From positions 2,852,001 through 2,916,000 of the forward strand of contig NZ_JNLQ01000002.1 in assembly GCF_000703165.1 (NCBI RefSeq): DNA of 64,000 nucleotides, given 5' to 3'. Below are positions 34,799-43,754 of the stretch, piece by piece. The position numbers and the translations under genes are program-made. The stretch is from Butyrivibrio sp. AE3004 (GTDB taxonomy: Bacteria; Bacillota; Clostridia; Lachnospirales; Lachnospiraceae). A model generated the notes under the pieces. It made no database searches. It was not told the DNA's origin and was given only the letters and a program-made list of their open reading frames with translations. The stretch's first letter is position 1, and every line of letters starts with the position of its first letter.

Positions 34799-35878
34799 AT
34801 GGCAACTATTTCTAAGTGGTGGGAACGTTTCAAAAACTATATGAATCCCTATATACATCCGTCAATAAAAGAAGGTCTTTATCGCATGAACCTTAAATCC
34901 ACACGCGATATAGCCTTTGCATTTACTATCGCGGAATCGCTTATGCTTCTGTATTACATACTATTTGACGGCACAATCCTGCATTCAGGTGGTGTATTTC
35001 CCAGCAGTGTATATTCCATTATAGTAAGTGCCATTACATTTGTAATTTCGCATCACGGACTCAAGTCCTCAAAGAGGCCTTTTAAGTCATACCGCTTCTT
35101 GTGTATCACATATTTCTTTCTGATCATCGGATTTGGTATGTTTGTTTCTTTTTACCATTATGTACGCGGCAAGCAGATGTTTATCTTTTTTGCAGCCATC
35201 TTCTGTCTTGTTAATTTTATTTTGCTTCCACCTTGTGTGAGCTCAATACTCATATGGGGTGCATACCTTGTGTTTTACCTGATCCTTTATTCCTATGATG
35301 GTGCAAAAACAATTAATCTTTTTAATTATTGTATTTTTGCAATTCTTACACTTGTAGGTTCTTTAAACAAATACAGAATGCAGGCCACAGAGCTTGAGCG
35401 TATCCATCGCATCGAGACCATGAACGACATGCTTCAGAATGTGCCCGTTCATGATAATGTCACTGATATGAAAAACCGCTACGCTCTCAGAGATGATTTT
35501 AATTCATATCAGAATCATCACATTATTGTAGTTATGCTAGACCTGGATGAATTCAAAAAAATTATTGAAGAGTTGGGGCAGGATGTAAGTGACTCAATCC
35601 TCAGACAGGTAGGCGAGTGCATTAAAACAAACCTCACTGACAGCCATTCATATCGATATGGTTCCGATTCTTTCCTTATAATATTGCAGGATATGGAGCT
35701 TAGTGATGCACTGCAGAAGCTATCTATCTGGGAACGCAATATGGCAACGCTCAGTATTCCTGAAATAAACAAGCCTATTCATTACACCAGCGGCTATTCT
35801 CACGGTACACCAAGAGATGAGGATGAGCTTAGAATGCTTATAGAGGCAGCTGACCGTAAGAGAAGGGATTTTTGCTAA
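34799..35878 (+). CDS. Membrane protein with degenerate GGDEF domain
   Basis: A 359-residue protein with about six helices in residues 38-190, then a GGDEF-type domain (about 205-355). The usual DxLTGLxNR opening is reduced to HDNVTDMKNRY, and the signature is GSDSF (288-292) instead of GGDEF, so diguanylate cyclase activity is unlikely. The metal-site stretch MLDLDEFK (246-253) is kept. The 5TM/6TM input region resembles sensors of unknown ligand. AGGAAAG precedes the ATG. It stands divergent from the MraY-like gene. It may bind GTP or c-di-GMP as a receptor, or be a decaying cyclase. Confidence 0.8.
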   Translation: MATISKWWERFKNYMNPYIHPSIKEGLYRMNLKSTRDIAFAFTIAESLMLLYYILFDGTILHSGGVFPSSVYSIIVSAITFVISHHGLKSSKRPFKSYRFLCITYFFLIIGFGMFVSFYHYVRGKQMFIFFAAIFCLVNFILLPPCVSSILIWGAYLVFYLILYSYDGAKTINLFNYCIFAILTLVGSLNKYRMQATELERIHRIETMNDMLQNVPVHDNVTDMKNRYALRDDFNSYQNHHIIVVMLDLDEFKKIIEELGQDVSDSILRQVGECIKTNLTDSHSYRYGSDSFLIILQDMELSDALQKLSIWERNMATLSIPEINKPIHYTSGYSHGTPRDEDELRMLIEAADRKRRDFC

Positions 35879-35924
35879 TATAATATGTTTTTGTGATAAA
35901 AGATTGTCATTTTTGAAATAATAC

Positions 35925-35984
35925 TTTTTCGCTGATACCTTTTCTGTTAGAATATTAAAGATGTGTCTTAAAACACATTTTAAG
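35925..35984 (+). promoter_or_regulatory. Weak promoter and possible RNA switch before the DUF3048 gene
   Basis: TTTTTC (35925-35930) and TAGAAT (35948-35953) lie 17 bases apart. Downstream, two mutually exclusive hairpins are possible: ATGTGT/ACACAT (35961-35978) and CTTAAAA/TTTTAAG (35967-35984). The second one takes the first bases of the AAGGAGG ribosome site. Confidence 0.35.
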
Positions 35985-35997
35985 GAGGATTTTGATT

Positions 35998-37167
35998 ATG
36001 AAGTTTAATAAAAGAATCATTAGCGTCGCGCTTACAGCGATGATGCTCACAGCATCAGTAGGATGCGGTAAATCAGAAGCACCTGCCGAAGACTCTTCCG
36101 AAGGTCTTTCCTGGGAATCTATCGAGGGTGAATCTACAGAGGCACCGGTGGTTGAGGAAGCTCCTGTTGAAGAAGAAGCCGCTCCAGAGATTGTTTCAGC
36201 TGAAATTCCTGCCGGAATGTACAGAAGTGAGCTTACAGGTGAACCTATAAGCGAATCACTTAAGGATCAACGCCCGATTGCAGCCATGGTTGACAATGAA
36301 TCTATCGCTCTTCCTCACTTTGGTATCTCAGAGTGTGATGTTGTTTACGAGATGATGAACAGTACTCAGAACGGTCGTATCACACGTCTTATGTGCCTTA
36401 TGAAGGATTGGGGTTCACTCAAGCAGCTCGGTTCAATCAGAAGTACAAGACCTACAAATATTATTCTTTCCGCTGAATGGAACGCAGTTCTTTGTCACGA
36501 TGGTGGTCCGAAGGTACATATCGATCCTTATCTTGCAAAGGAATGGGGTAACAATCACTTCTCAGGTACTTTCTCCCGTGTAGACAACGGCAAAAAGAGA
36601 GAATACACAGAGTATATCCTTGCCGGAGACCTTGAGAACAATTTCTCCGGAAGTAACTTCTCAACAACATACAACGAATTTACTCCCGATGGTGTAAAGG
36701 AAGCTCACTTTAATTTCACTCCCTGGGGAAATGAAGTCAACCTTGAGAGCAAGGGCTATGCTCAGTGCATCGATGCCAATACCATTGATATCATTCCTTT
36801 TGAGCACAACAGCTCAAAGCTGGTATACAATGAATCAACCAAGGAATATGAGTACTATGACTACGGCAATCCTCACAAGGATGGCGAAGATGGGGCTGTT
36901 CTTTCATTTAAGAATGTAATTCTTCAGAAATGTACATTCAATCAGCTCGATGATCATGGTTACCTTATTTATAACTGCATCGATATCAACCAGCCCGGTT
37001 ACTACTGCACAAATGGTAAGGCTACCGATATTGTTTGGACAAAGACAGGCGAACTTGTTAAAACTCAGTTCTTTGATTCACAGGCAAACGAGCTTGAGAT
37101 CAACAATGGTAAAACATATATCGCACTTGTTCCTGCTGATACATGGGATCAGTTAGTTATACAGTAA
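35998..37167 (+). CDS. DUF3048 (YerB-type) lipoprotein
   Basis: A 389-residue lipoprotein. The signal peptide ends in the lipobox SVGC (Cys23). An acidic linker (about 24-65) leads to a DUF3048 domain: RPIAAMVDN, QNGRITRLMCL, LGSIRSTRP and VLCHDGGP are its characteristic blocks. The start at ATG 35998 has AAGGAGG nine bases upstream. YerB-type proteins are common outer-face lipoproteins of Firmicutes; the structure suggests polymer or wall binding, but no activity is established to my knowledge. It has its own leader and a very strong terminator, so it is monocistronic. Confidence 0.9.
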   Translation: MKFNKRIISVALTAMMLTASVGCGKSEAPAEDSSEGLSWESIEGESTEAPVVEEAPVEEEAAPEIVSAEIPAGMYRSELTGEPISESLKDQRPIAAMVDNESIALPHFGISECDVVYEMMNSTQNGRITRLMCLMKDWGSLKQLGSIRSTRPTNIILSAEWNAVLCHDGGPKVHIDPYLAKEWGNNHFSGTFSRVDNGKKREYTEYILAGDLENNFSGSNFSTTYNEFTPDGVKEAHFNFTPWGNEVNLESKGYAQCIDANTIDIIPFEHNSSKLVYNESTKEYEYYDYGNPHKDGEDGAVLSFKNVILQKCTFNQLDDHGYLIYNCIDINQPGYYCTNGKATDIVWTKTGELVKTQFFDSQANELEINNGKTYIALVPADTWDQLVIQ

Positions 37168-37175
37168 CATTACGA

Positions 37176-37209
37176 AAGGCGTCGCTAATACATGCGACGC
37201 CTTCTTTTT
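37176..37209 (+). terminator. Rho-independent terminator after the DUF3048 gene
   Basis: AAGGCGTCGC (37176-37185) pairs perfectly with GCGACGCCTT (37194-37203), with an 8-base loop, followed by CTTTTTAT. Confidence 0.95.
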
Positions 37210-37285
37210 ATGCATACCAATCTGTCATCTATACCTATTACCCTGTCATTTTTCATATTTATTATTAGTGTCCCCCAAATGAACA

Positions 37286-39172
37286 CTACTCTATTAGGGA
37301 TTTGAACACATCAGCCGGCACGGGTTTTGAAAAATAAAATCCCTGTATCATTTCGCAGCCTATTGACCTTAGATATTCATATTGCTCCTCAGTTTCTACT
37401 CCTTCAACCACTATAGGCATATCAAGCTTCTTGGTCATCTCAACTATTGTATTTATAACAATCTTTCCTTTTTCAGATGAACCTATTCCATCCATGAACT
37501 TCATATCAGCCTTTAATATATCAACATGGGCATTTTTAAAAGTATTAAAGCTTGAATATCCGCTTCCGAAATCATCCATAAGAATTCTGAAGCCAACTTC
37601 CTTTAGAAGATCTACGGTACTGAAGAACTTCTGATTTTCAGCCACAAATGCACTTTCCGTTATTTCAAGCTTAATGTCATTCGGAGAAAGATGGTATTTC
37701 TTTATAAGATCAAGTATAATCTCGTACAGATTTTCCATCTGCAAATCTCTTCTTGAAATATTCACTGAAATCGGAGGTACAAGTATTCCTTCACTCCTCC
37801 ATTCCGAAATCTGCCTGCAGACAGATTCCCACATATATAAATCAAGCTTGTTTATAAATCCGTTTCGTTCAAATAATGGTATAAAATCTCCCGGACTTAT
37901 AAGTCCGTATTGTTTATCTTTCCATCTTACCAGAGCCTCTGCACTGCAGATTTTTTTTGTCCGTGCATCATATATTGGTTGAAAATACGGCACAAAGCAT
38001 CTTTCATGAATAGCCCTATCGCAATTGTGTTGCATATATGCCTGCATCTCAAAAGCATGATTCTGTTTTTCATCAAAGATATGCTCATGCTTACTGTACT
38101 CATAGCGAATGAAATCCATGGCAAATCTTGCCCTGTCGCACATAAGCTGAGGATTCATTTTTCTGTCTGTTATAGGATAGACTCCGGAATAGAGTGATAA
38201 TGTATAATCCATCTCCTCGCCCGGATACATCTCATCCAGAGAAAGATTTCCCTGAAGCATCCAATATGACCCCTGGGGAAACAATCCCGCAAAATTATCT
38301 TCTCCAAGATAAGCAAGTTCTACTTCCCATGAGAATTTTCTCCTCATCTCGGCAGCCACTCGCCTTAATATATCATCTCCTCTTTCAAAGCCAAATCTTT
38401 CATTAACATCCTGAAAATCTCTTATGTCAAGCAGACATAGCTGGTATTCTGTGTTGGGATTTAAAATCAAATCCTCTTCAACTGCTCTGAAAAAAGCTTT
38501 TTGATTATATAATCCTGTCTTTGGATCAGTCGGATTATCAACAAGATATAGCATGACCAGGTTAAAGGTTACGGAAGCTGAAAATGCCGCACCCATATAT
38601 TTAAAATCTGTTACACAGTTATTCAAAATAAGCATTCCGAAAACTATGAGAACAATGGTTGTGATAACGGAAGCAGCTACCTTTCCCAGCCTTCGGATAT
38701 GTCTCCATGCCAGAAATATTGAAACCACAACATAGGAAAGGCTGAAAAGAGTGGATAGAAAGATAAATATCATCCTCTCAATAGTTATTGTACCTCTTAC
38801 ATCACTAAAGAATGCAATGTGATTTATTGGATTTAATACAAGAAGATATATTAGCTGTAATACAAAGGGAAATATTGATAAAAGCGGACTCTTTTCCCAA
38901 TACCTGACAAGTCCTATAGTTATTTTCAGTGCACAAAGAAGATAGGTGTTTAGAGTAATAATAAACAGCGTTTCACTTGCAACGTAACACAGGTCGCCCT
39001 TAAAGCCAATATAATTGTCATAGGTTTCCAGCGCCCATATAAGTAAAATATATGCAATTGTCACATCAATTTGCAGATCAATCCAGATCGTGCCTACTGT
39101 GCGGCTGATACTACGTGCACGAATCGCAAGTATGCCGATTGCTATGATCCCAAGACTTAGTAAAGTGATCAT
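37286..39172 (-). CDS. Membrane degenerate-GGDEF plus intact EAL phosphodiesterase-type protein
   Basis: A 628-residue protein with about seven N-terminal helices (residues 1-210), a GGDEF-type domain opening with DPKTGLYNQKAF and signature GEDNF (290-294), and an EAL domain (about 385-626). The EAL half keeps AEALVRW (411-417), SVNISR, EITES, DDFGSGYSS, KADMKFM, VEGVETEEQ and MIQGFYFSKP, so it should hydrolyse c-di-GMP. The GGDEF signature lacks the second Gly and the catalytic Glu. GGGAGA precedes the ATG at 39172. With the two other genes nearby it forms a set of three GGDEF-type proteins, none with a canonical cyclase motif. Confidence 0.9.
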   Translation of the reverse strand: MITLLSLGIIAIGILAIRARSISRTVGTIWIDLQIDVTIAYILLIWALETYDNYIGFKGDLCYVASETLFIITLNTYLLCALKITIGLVRYWEKSPLLSIFPFVLQLIYLLVLNPINHIAFFSDVRGTITIERMIFIFLSTLFSLSYVVVSIFLAWRHIRRLGKVAASVITTIVLIVFGMLILNNCVTDFKYMGAAFSASVTFNLVMLYLVDNPTDPKTGLYNQKAFFRAVEEDLILNPNTEYQLCLLDIRDFQDVNERFGFERGDDILRRVAAEMRRKFSWEVELAYLGEDNFAGLFPQGSYWMLQGNLSLDEMYPGEEMDYTLSLYSGVYPITDRKMNPQLMCDRARFAMDFIRYEYSKHEHIFDEKQNHAFEMQAYMQHNCDRAIHERCFVPYFQPIYDARTKKICSAEALVRWKDKQYGLISPGDFIPLFERNGFINKLDLYMWESVCRQISEWRSEGILVPPISVNISRRDLQMENLYEIILDLIKKYHLSPNDIKLEITESAFVAENQKFFSTVDLLKEVGFRILMDDFGSGYSSFNTFKNAHVDILKADMKFMDGIGSSEKGKIVINTIVEMTKKLDMPIVVEGVETEEQYEYLRSIGCEMIQGFYFSKPVPADVFKSLIE

Positions 39173-39214
39173 ATACTGTCTCCCAACGTTTGCTAATACA
39201 TCTTTAATTATACA

Positions 39215-39251
39215 TAAAAAAAACAGCGAGCAACTAAACTCCCTGTTTTTT
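39215..39251 (-). terminator. Terminator after the zinc-ribbon gene
   Basis: On the minus strand ACAGGGAG and CTCGCTGT form an 8-bp stem with one mismatch (39223-39246), flanked by runs of A and T (TTTTTTTT at 39222-39215). Confidence 0.75.
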
Positions 39252-39286
39252 CAGAATTTCTTAATACCATTTTTACAATACAAATT

Positions 39287-39850
39287 TTAATTTAAAAATT
39301 TAAATGAATGGATGATTGGCAGTTCTTTCGCCTTACCCTTGCAAGCATTGACAAATCCTATAATTCTCACAACAAAAAGAACGCAGGCAAAGACACATGC
39401 AGCAATAGGAACAATAAAAGTCCAGCAAAGAACAACTGCAACTATGCCAACAATCGTATCCAATACGGCAAGTCTTATCGCTTCTCTTAAATGAAAACCT
39501 ACAAATTTGGAATCCCTTGCTGCAAGAAGAGCAATAATCATACCAACAACGCTAAATACATAGATAGCTACTGCAAGGATCTTATTCTCAACAATGTCTG
39601 AAGGATCCATATCTTTTGTATGATCAGTGGGATCAAAAGCAGGATACATTTGCGGCTGCTGATATATGCCCTGTCCCATACCCTGCTGCGTCGTACCTCC
39701 GGGAATCTGTCCTGTCTGCTGCGCTCCATCCTGTGGAGGCACCATCTGCAACGGAATCTGATTCCCCTGTCCTAATACCGGTGCCCCACACTTAGGGCAC
39801 ATCTGAGCCTTATCGTCAATTCCCTCTCCGCAATTAGTACAAAATCTCAT
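39287..39850 (-). CDS. Zinc-ribbon membrane protein
   Basis: A 187-residue protein. An N-terminal zinc ribbon with Cys4, Cys7, Cys18 and Cys21 (CTNCGEG and CPKCGAP) is followed by a Gln/Gly/Pro-rich linker (about 25-75) and three to four helices in the C-terminal 100 residues, similar to small DUF4870-like membrane domains. The start at MRFCTNCG (39850) has GAGGAGG upstream; the longer frame has no site and breaks the ribbon opening. This layout is common in Firmicutes for proteins of unknown role. It is followed by a terminator and is probably transcribed alone. Confidence 0.8.
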   Translation of the reverse strand: MRFCTNCGEGIDDKAQMCPKCGAPVLGQGNQIPLQMVPPQDGAQQTGQIPGGTTQQGMGQGIYQQPQMYPAFDPTDHTKDMDPSDIVENKILAVAIYVFSVVGMIIALLAARDSKFVGFHLREAIRLAVLDTIVGIVAVVLCWTFIVPIAACVFACVLFVVRIIGFVNACKGKAKELPIIHSFKFLN

Positions 39851-40071
39851 ACCTATTCCCTCCTCGTCTTTAAACGAATATTTTTCCTTATAATTTTCTA
39901 AATATTTAAGATATTTTCTTAAATAAAAAGAAACATACCATTCCAATAATACACGATTTCAGACAATTGTGCTATATTTATTGTAACTCCAGACACCCCT
40001 AAAAGCATGCCTTTTGAATTACAATACTTTAAAGAATCATGCATTATTTTCATCTATCCTCGGAGATTATC

Positions 40072-40788
40072 ATGTCTGATAAAAAGAAGGTCATAGTCAC
40101 CCTGAATAATGTCTCCAGAGAATATAATTCCGGGGACGGTAAACTTGAAGCCCTAAAAAACATTTCACTTGAAATATACGAGAAAGAATTCGTGGTTATT
40201 CTGGGCGAAAGCGGTTGCGGAAAAACAACTGTATTAAATATTATAGGCGGAATGGATCACCTTACAACAGGTGAGCTCAAAGTTGAAGGCAATGATTACT
40301 CGCACCCGACTCCGCAAGAGCTCACAGAATACAGACGCCACTATATTGGCTTTGTATTTCAGGATTATCATCTTATGCCAAATCTTACCGCAAAGGAAAA
40401 TGTTGAATTTATATCGGTTCTTTCAGAGTCTTCTATGTCTCCGGATGAAGCAATTGCAGTCGTCGGTCTATCCGATAGAGCAGGAAATTATCCTGCCCAG
40501 CTAAGTGGTGGTCAACAGCAGCGTGTTTCAATTGCACGAGCAATATGCAAACGCCCTAAGCTGATACTTGCAGACGAACCTACAGCCGCTCTTGATTATT
40601 CTACAAGTATTGAAGTACTATCCGTGTTTGAGCGGATTGTCAGAGAAGAAGGAACTACCGTTGTTATGGTTACTCATAATAATGAGATAGCAAAAATGGC
40701 TGACAGAATCATAAAGATAAAGGACGGACAGCTTGACTCAATAGTTGAAAATTCTTCTCCTGCAAGTGCAAGCAGTCTTGTATGGTAA
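40072..40788 (+). CDS. ABC transporter ATP-binding protein (LolD/MacB type)
   Basis: A 238-residue ATPase: Walker A GESGCGKTT (45-53), the Q-loop FVFQDYHL, signature LSGGQQQRVSIA, Walker B LILADEPTAALD and the switch His in VTHNNE. These blocks place it with the MacB/LolD/FtsE group that drives mechanotransmission or lipoprotein and peptide export. The start at ATG 40072 has CGGAGA six bases upstream. The next gene, 69 bases on, encodes its FtsX-like permease. No sensor kinase or regulator of the BceRS type is nearby. Substrate unknown. Confidence 0.93.
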   Translation: MSDKKKVIVTLNNVSREYNSGDGKLEALKNISLEIYEKEFVVILGESGCGKTTVLNIIGGMDHLTTGELKVEGNDYSHPTPQELTEYRRHYIGFVFQDYHLMPNLTAKENVEFISVLSESSMSPDEAIAVVGLSDRAGNYPAQLSGGQQQRVSIARAICKRPKLILADEPTAALDYSTSIEVLSVFERIVREEGTTVVMVTHNNEIAKMADRIIKIKDGQLDSIVENSSPASASSLVW

Positions 40789-40857
40789 CTATTTTCCTTA
40801 CCCGGTTCACTATTTATCTGATGTATTAGTACCCCCTCTAAAATAAAAGCAGGTCTT

Positions 40858-43569
40858 ATGAAAAAGATACAGGTAACTGATTCCCTCAGAAATATAAAAA
40901 AACAGCTTGTGTCCTGGCTGTCCATTATTGTAATCGCTTCATTTGCTACCGCAGCTTATCTGGGGCTTACTTACTCTGCCTATGGTCTAAAACAGACCGG
41001 TGAATCTCTGTATAATTCTACCAACTTCAGGGATATACAAGTTTCCTCCAATTGTCTTTTATCCGAATCCGATTTATCTGAAATATCCGAACTAGAGGGC
41101 ATTACTCATGTTGAGGGGCGCCTTAGAACATTTGCCAAACTAAAGCTTGATGATCGCACTGAATCCATTACCGTGAGCTCACTCCCGGAAACAATAGGTG
41201 TTCCGATTATTAAATCAGGCCGATTACCTTCAAAACCGGATGAATGTATCATAGAAAAGACTCTTTCAGACAAACTCTCCCTAAATATAGGAGACACACT
41301 AACACTAAAGGATAGCTACGGAGAAGACATACCTGAGTTATATCTGAATAGTTTTCATATTACCGGTATTTTCCTTCATTCTGATCACATAAGCACAGAC
41401 CTTAATGAATCTTATTGCTTACATATTCTTCCATCAGCTTTTGATCTTTCAAAGCTTGATTACTGCTACAGCTATGCAGATATCACTTTTGACAAATCAG
41501 GCATTGCCTCAACCTTTGACGATAAATATTTTGAGGTTGCAGATCATTATGTAGATATTATTGAAGAACTCGGCAAACAATTAAACGCTTCACGCTATGA
41601 AGCTTACACTAAGTTTATGAGTGATAGTCTCCTGGACAGTGAAAAAGAATTATCTGATGCATCAGATGAGCTTGAACTTGCATCCAGAATGATTCCGTCA
41701 CTAAAAAGTAAAACCGGTGAAACTATGGCGGATTTGGGTAACATGCTCTCTGTGATCATAAGTAAAGATCCCGTAACTTATAAAACTGCAGAGGAACAGA
41801 TAACCGATTATGACGAAGCACTCATAGAATATGATCATGCAATTAAAAGAGTCGATGATACAAAAGAAAGTTATAACAAAACACTCGCACAGGGTGAAGC
41901 TCTATGGTACGTATTCAACAGAAATTCCAATCCCTCTTTTGTTTATCTTAAGAACAATATTGAAAATTTAAGGAATCTTAACCTTTCCTTTTCATCGCTG
42001 TTTATTGTTATATCCATTATGGTAATATTTGTATCTCTTTCAAGAATGGTTTATGAACAGCGCTCTATTATTGGCATTTCTAAAGCACTTGGCATGCATG
42101 AAAATGAGATTTTTTCAAAATATTTCATTTTCGGTTTTTCTGCCGCTCTAATAGGAATAATTATGGGAATCATTTTTTCTGTATTTATTCTGGAATGGGT
42201 CATAGCACTTGGATTTGGTGATCACTTCATCTTTGGTCAGTTTCCTTTTGTAATTGAGCTTACTCCGACTATTGCCACTATAGTGATAGCTTCCCTGGTC
42301 GCACTTGCATCTATATACTTTTCATGCAGTTCTCTTTTAAAAGAAACCGCTAAAAAACTGCTTTCACCAAAAATCCCCAAAGGGCATATGAAAGCTTTGG
42401 AAAAGTCTTTCTTTTTAAAGAAATTGCCATTATTCAGCCGAATTATTATCCTCAATATACGTTCCGATTTTGTAAGAGTTATCGTTACTGTTCTTAGCGT
42501 TGCCGGCTGCTGTGCTCTCACTGTTATTGGTTTCTCAATAAGGTCCTCAATAGGCGGGGCGCTTGACAGACAGATCAGTGATTATACAGGATATGATGCA
42601 AAAATATCAATCAACACTTCTGTTTCTGACGATGTAGCAAAAAATATTTCCGCTTTACTTGTTGATTATAATGTCAAATTCCTACTATTTCTGGACAAAC
42701 AGGGAAGTGTTCAAATGGATGATACTATTGAATACATGGAATTTCTGATTTCCGATGACCTTGCTGCACTTTCCTACTATCATCCCTTATTAGACTGGCA
42801 CACAGGTAAAAATATTCTGTCAGAAGATAATACTCAAAAAAATATGAAGCCTGAAGACGGAATTATCATTACCACCAAACTTGCAGAAATCTATAACTTA
42901 AGTCCCGGTGATGATATTTATATACTGGACGGTATGGGATATAAACACTCTGCTATAATAAGCGGCATTATTCAAAATTACATCGGGAGATACGTTGTAT
43001 GTACAAAAAAATACTATGAAAAAATTGTAGATACACATTATAACGACAATACTTTTTTCATTACCATGAATGATAAAAGCAAAGAGGAATCACTTATTCA
43101 ATCCCTATCCGACATTTCCGGTTTTGAAGTATATGAACCTGCTACTGAACAGGTTGCGTCACTTCAAAGCGTAGTTATTGTTCTAAATCTCATTGTTGGA
43201 TTACTCATTATTATCTCTGCTGTAATGGCTCTTTTTGTCATACTTGGCCTTGCAAATATGTATATTGTTTCCAAAAAAACTGAGCTTACAGTCATGAGAA
43301 TAAATGGTTATACCGTCAAAGAAACCATAATTTATGCCATACGAGAGGTAATATTTACAACAGCTACCGGAATAATTCTTGGTATTTATTTAGGCTGTAA
43401 TATCACATTTTATGTTTTACACACTATGGAACAGGTACATATAATGTTTGTAAAAGAGCCAAGTATGCCCTCATGCTTCATTTCTGTTTTAATAACGGTT
43501 CTTTTTACAGGAGCAATCTATGCTATAGCTATGAGTAAAGTTAAAAATCTCAGTCTGAAGGATATTTAA
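40858..43569 (+). CDS. FtsX-like ABC permease
   Basis: A 903-residue permease. One helix near residues 17-37 is followed by a large extracytoplasmic domain (about 40-360) with a predicted coiled segment (STEAL-like region SEKELSDASDELELASRM), then three helices of the first FtsX unit (about 375-505). A further anchor and a second outer domain follow (about 535-765), then the last three helices (about 770-900). This is the 10-helix layout of large FtsX-like permeases. With the preceding ATPase it forms a full transporter of the MacB/LolCDE style, perhaps moving hydrophobic peptides or lipoproteins or transmitting force. A hairpin-rich region with a terminator follows. Confidence 0.9.
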   Translation: MKKIQVTDSLRNIKKQLVSWLSIIVIASFATAAYLGLTYSAYGLKQTGESLYNSTNFRDIQVSSNCLLSESDLSEISELEGITHVEGRLRTFAKLKLDDRTESITVSSLPETIGVPIIKSGRLPSKPDECIIEKTLSDKLSLNIGDTLTLKDSYGEDIPELYLNSFHITGIFLHSDHISTDLNESYCLHILPSAFDLSKLDYCYSYADITFDKSGIASTFDDKYFEVADHYVDIIEELGKQLNASRYEAYTKFMSDSLLDSEKELSDASDELELASRMIPSLKSKTGETMADLGNMLSVIISKDPVTYKTAEEQITDYDEALIEYDHAIKRVDDTKESYNKTLAQGEALWYVFNRNSNPSFVYLKNNIENLRNLNLSFSSLFIVISIMVIFVSLSRMVYEQRSIIGISKALGMHENEIFSKYFIFGFSAALIGIIMGIIFSVFILEWVIALGFGDHFIFGQFPFVIELTPTIATIVIASLVALASIYFSCSSLLKETAKKLLSPKIPKGHMKALEKSFFLKKLPLFSRIIILNIRSDFVRVIVTVLSVAGCCALTVIGFSIRSSIGGALDRQISDYTGYDAKISINTSVSDDVAKNISALLVDYNVKFLLFLDKQGSVQMDDTIEYMEFLISDDLAALSYYHPLLDWHTGKNILSEDNTQKNMKPEDGIIITTKLAEIYNLSPGDDIYILDGMGYKHSAIISGIIQNYIGRYVVCTKKYYEKIVDTHYNDNTFFITMNDKSKEESLIQSLSDISGFEVYEPATEQVASLQSVVIVLNLIVGLLIIISAVMALFVILGLANMYIVSKKTELTVMRINGYTVKETIIYAIREVIFTTATGIILGIYLGCNITFYVLHTMEQVHIMFVKEPSMPSCFISVLITVLFTGAIYAIAMSKVKNLSLKDI

Positions 43570-43570
43570 T

Positions 43571-43593
43571 AAAGAGTTGCTTTGCAACTCTTT
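43571..43593. repeat. Perfect 10-bp inverted repeat after the FtsX gene
   Basis: AAAGAGTTGC and GCAACTCTTT flank a TTT loop, two bases after the stop codon. No U tract follows, so it is not a normal terminator. It is the first of three hairpins up to 43667; the second combines a CTGGTG/CACCAG outer stem with an inner GCACGC/GCGTGC stem. Confidence 0.7.
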
Positions 43594-43643
43594 GCGCGCT
43601 GGTGCACGCAAGCTTTAGCGTGCATATACATTTGCACACCAGT

Positions 43644-43667
43644 CGCATCCATAGCGGAGCGTTTTTT
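43644..43667 (+). terminator. Terminator of the ABC/FtsX operon
   Basis: CGCATCC (43644-43650) pairs with GGAGCG (43656-43661) with one bulged A, followed by TTTTTT and ATTT. Confidence 0.65.
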
Positions 43668-43703
43668 ATTTCATAGGAATGTGGAGCAATTTCCTCTCCA
43701 ATT

Positions 43704-43738
43704 AAAAAAACCATCAATGCATGTGACAACATTGATGG
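43704..43738 (-). terminator. Terminator of the opp operon
   Basis: CCATCAATG (43711-43719) pairs perfectly with CATTGATGG (43730-43738). On the minus strand the stem is followed by TTTTTTT (43710-43704). It lies 17 bases past the oppF stop. Confidence 0.92.
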
Positions 43739-43754
43739 CTTTTATCTTTATTTC

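Noticed and set aside
35879..40071. Possible c-di-GMP riboswitch near the GGDEF/EAL genes
   Set aside because: I looked for the conserved CACGCACAG-type core and found none in these intergenic gaps.
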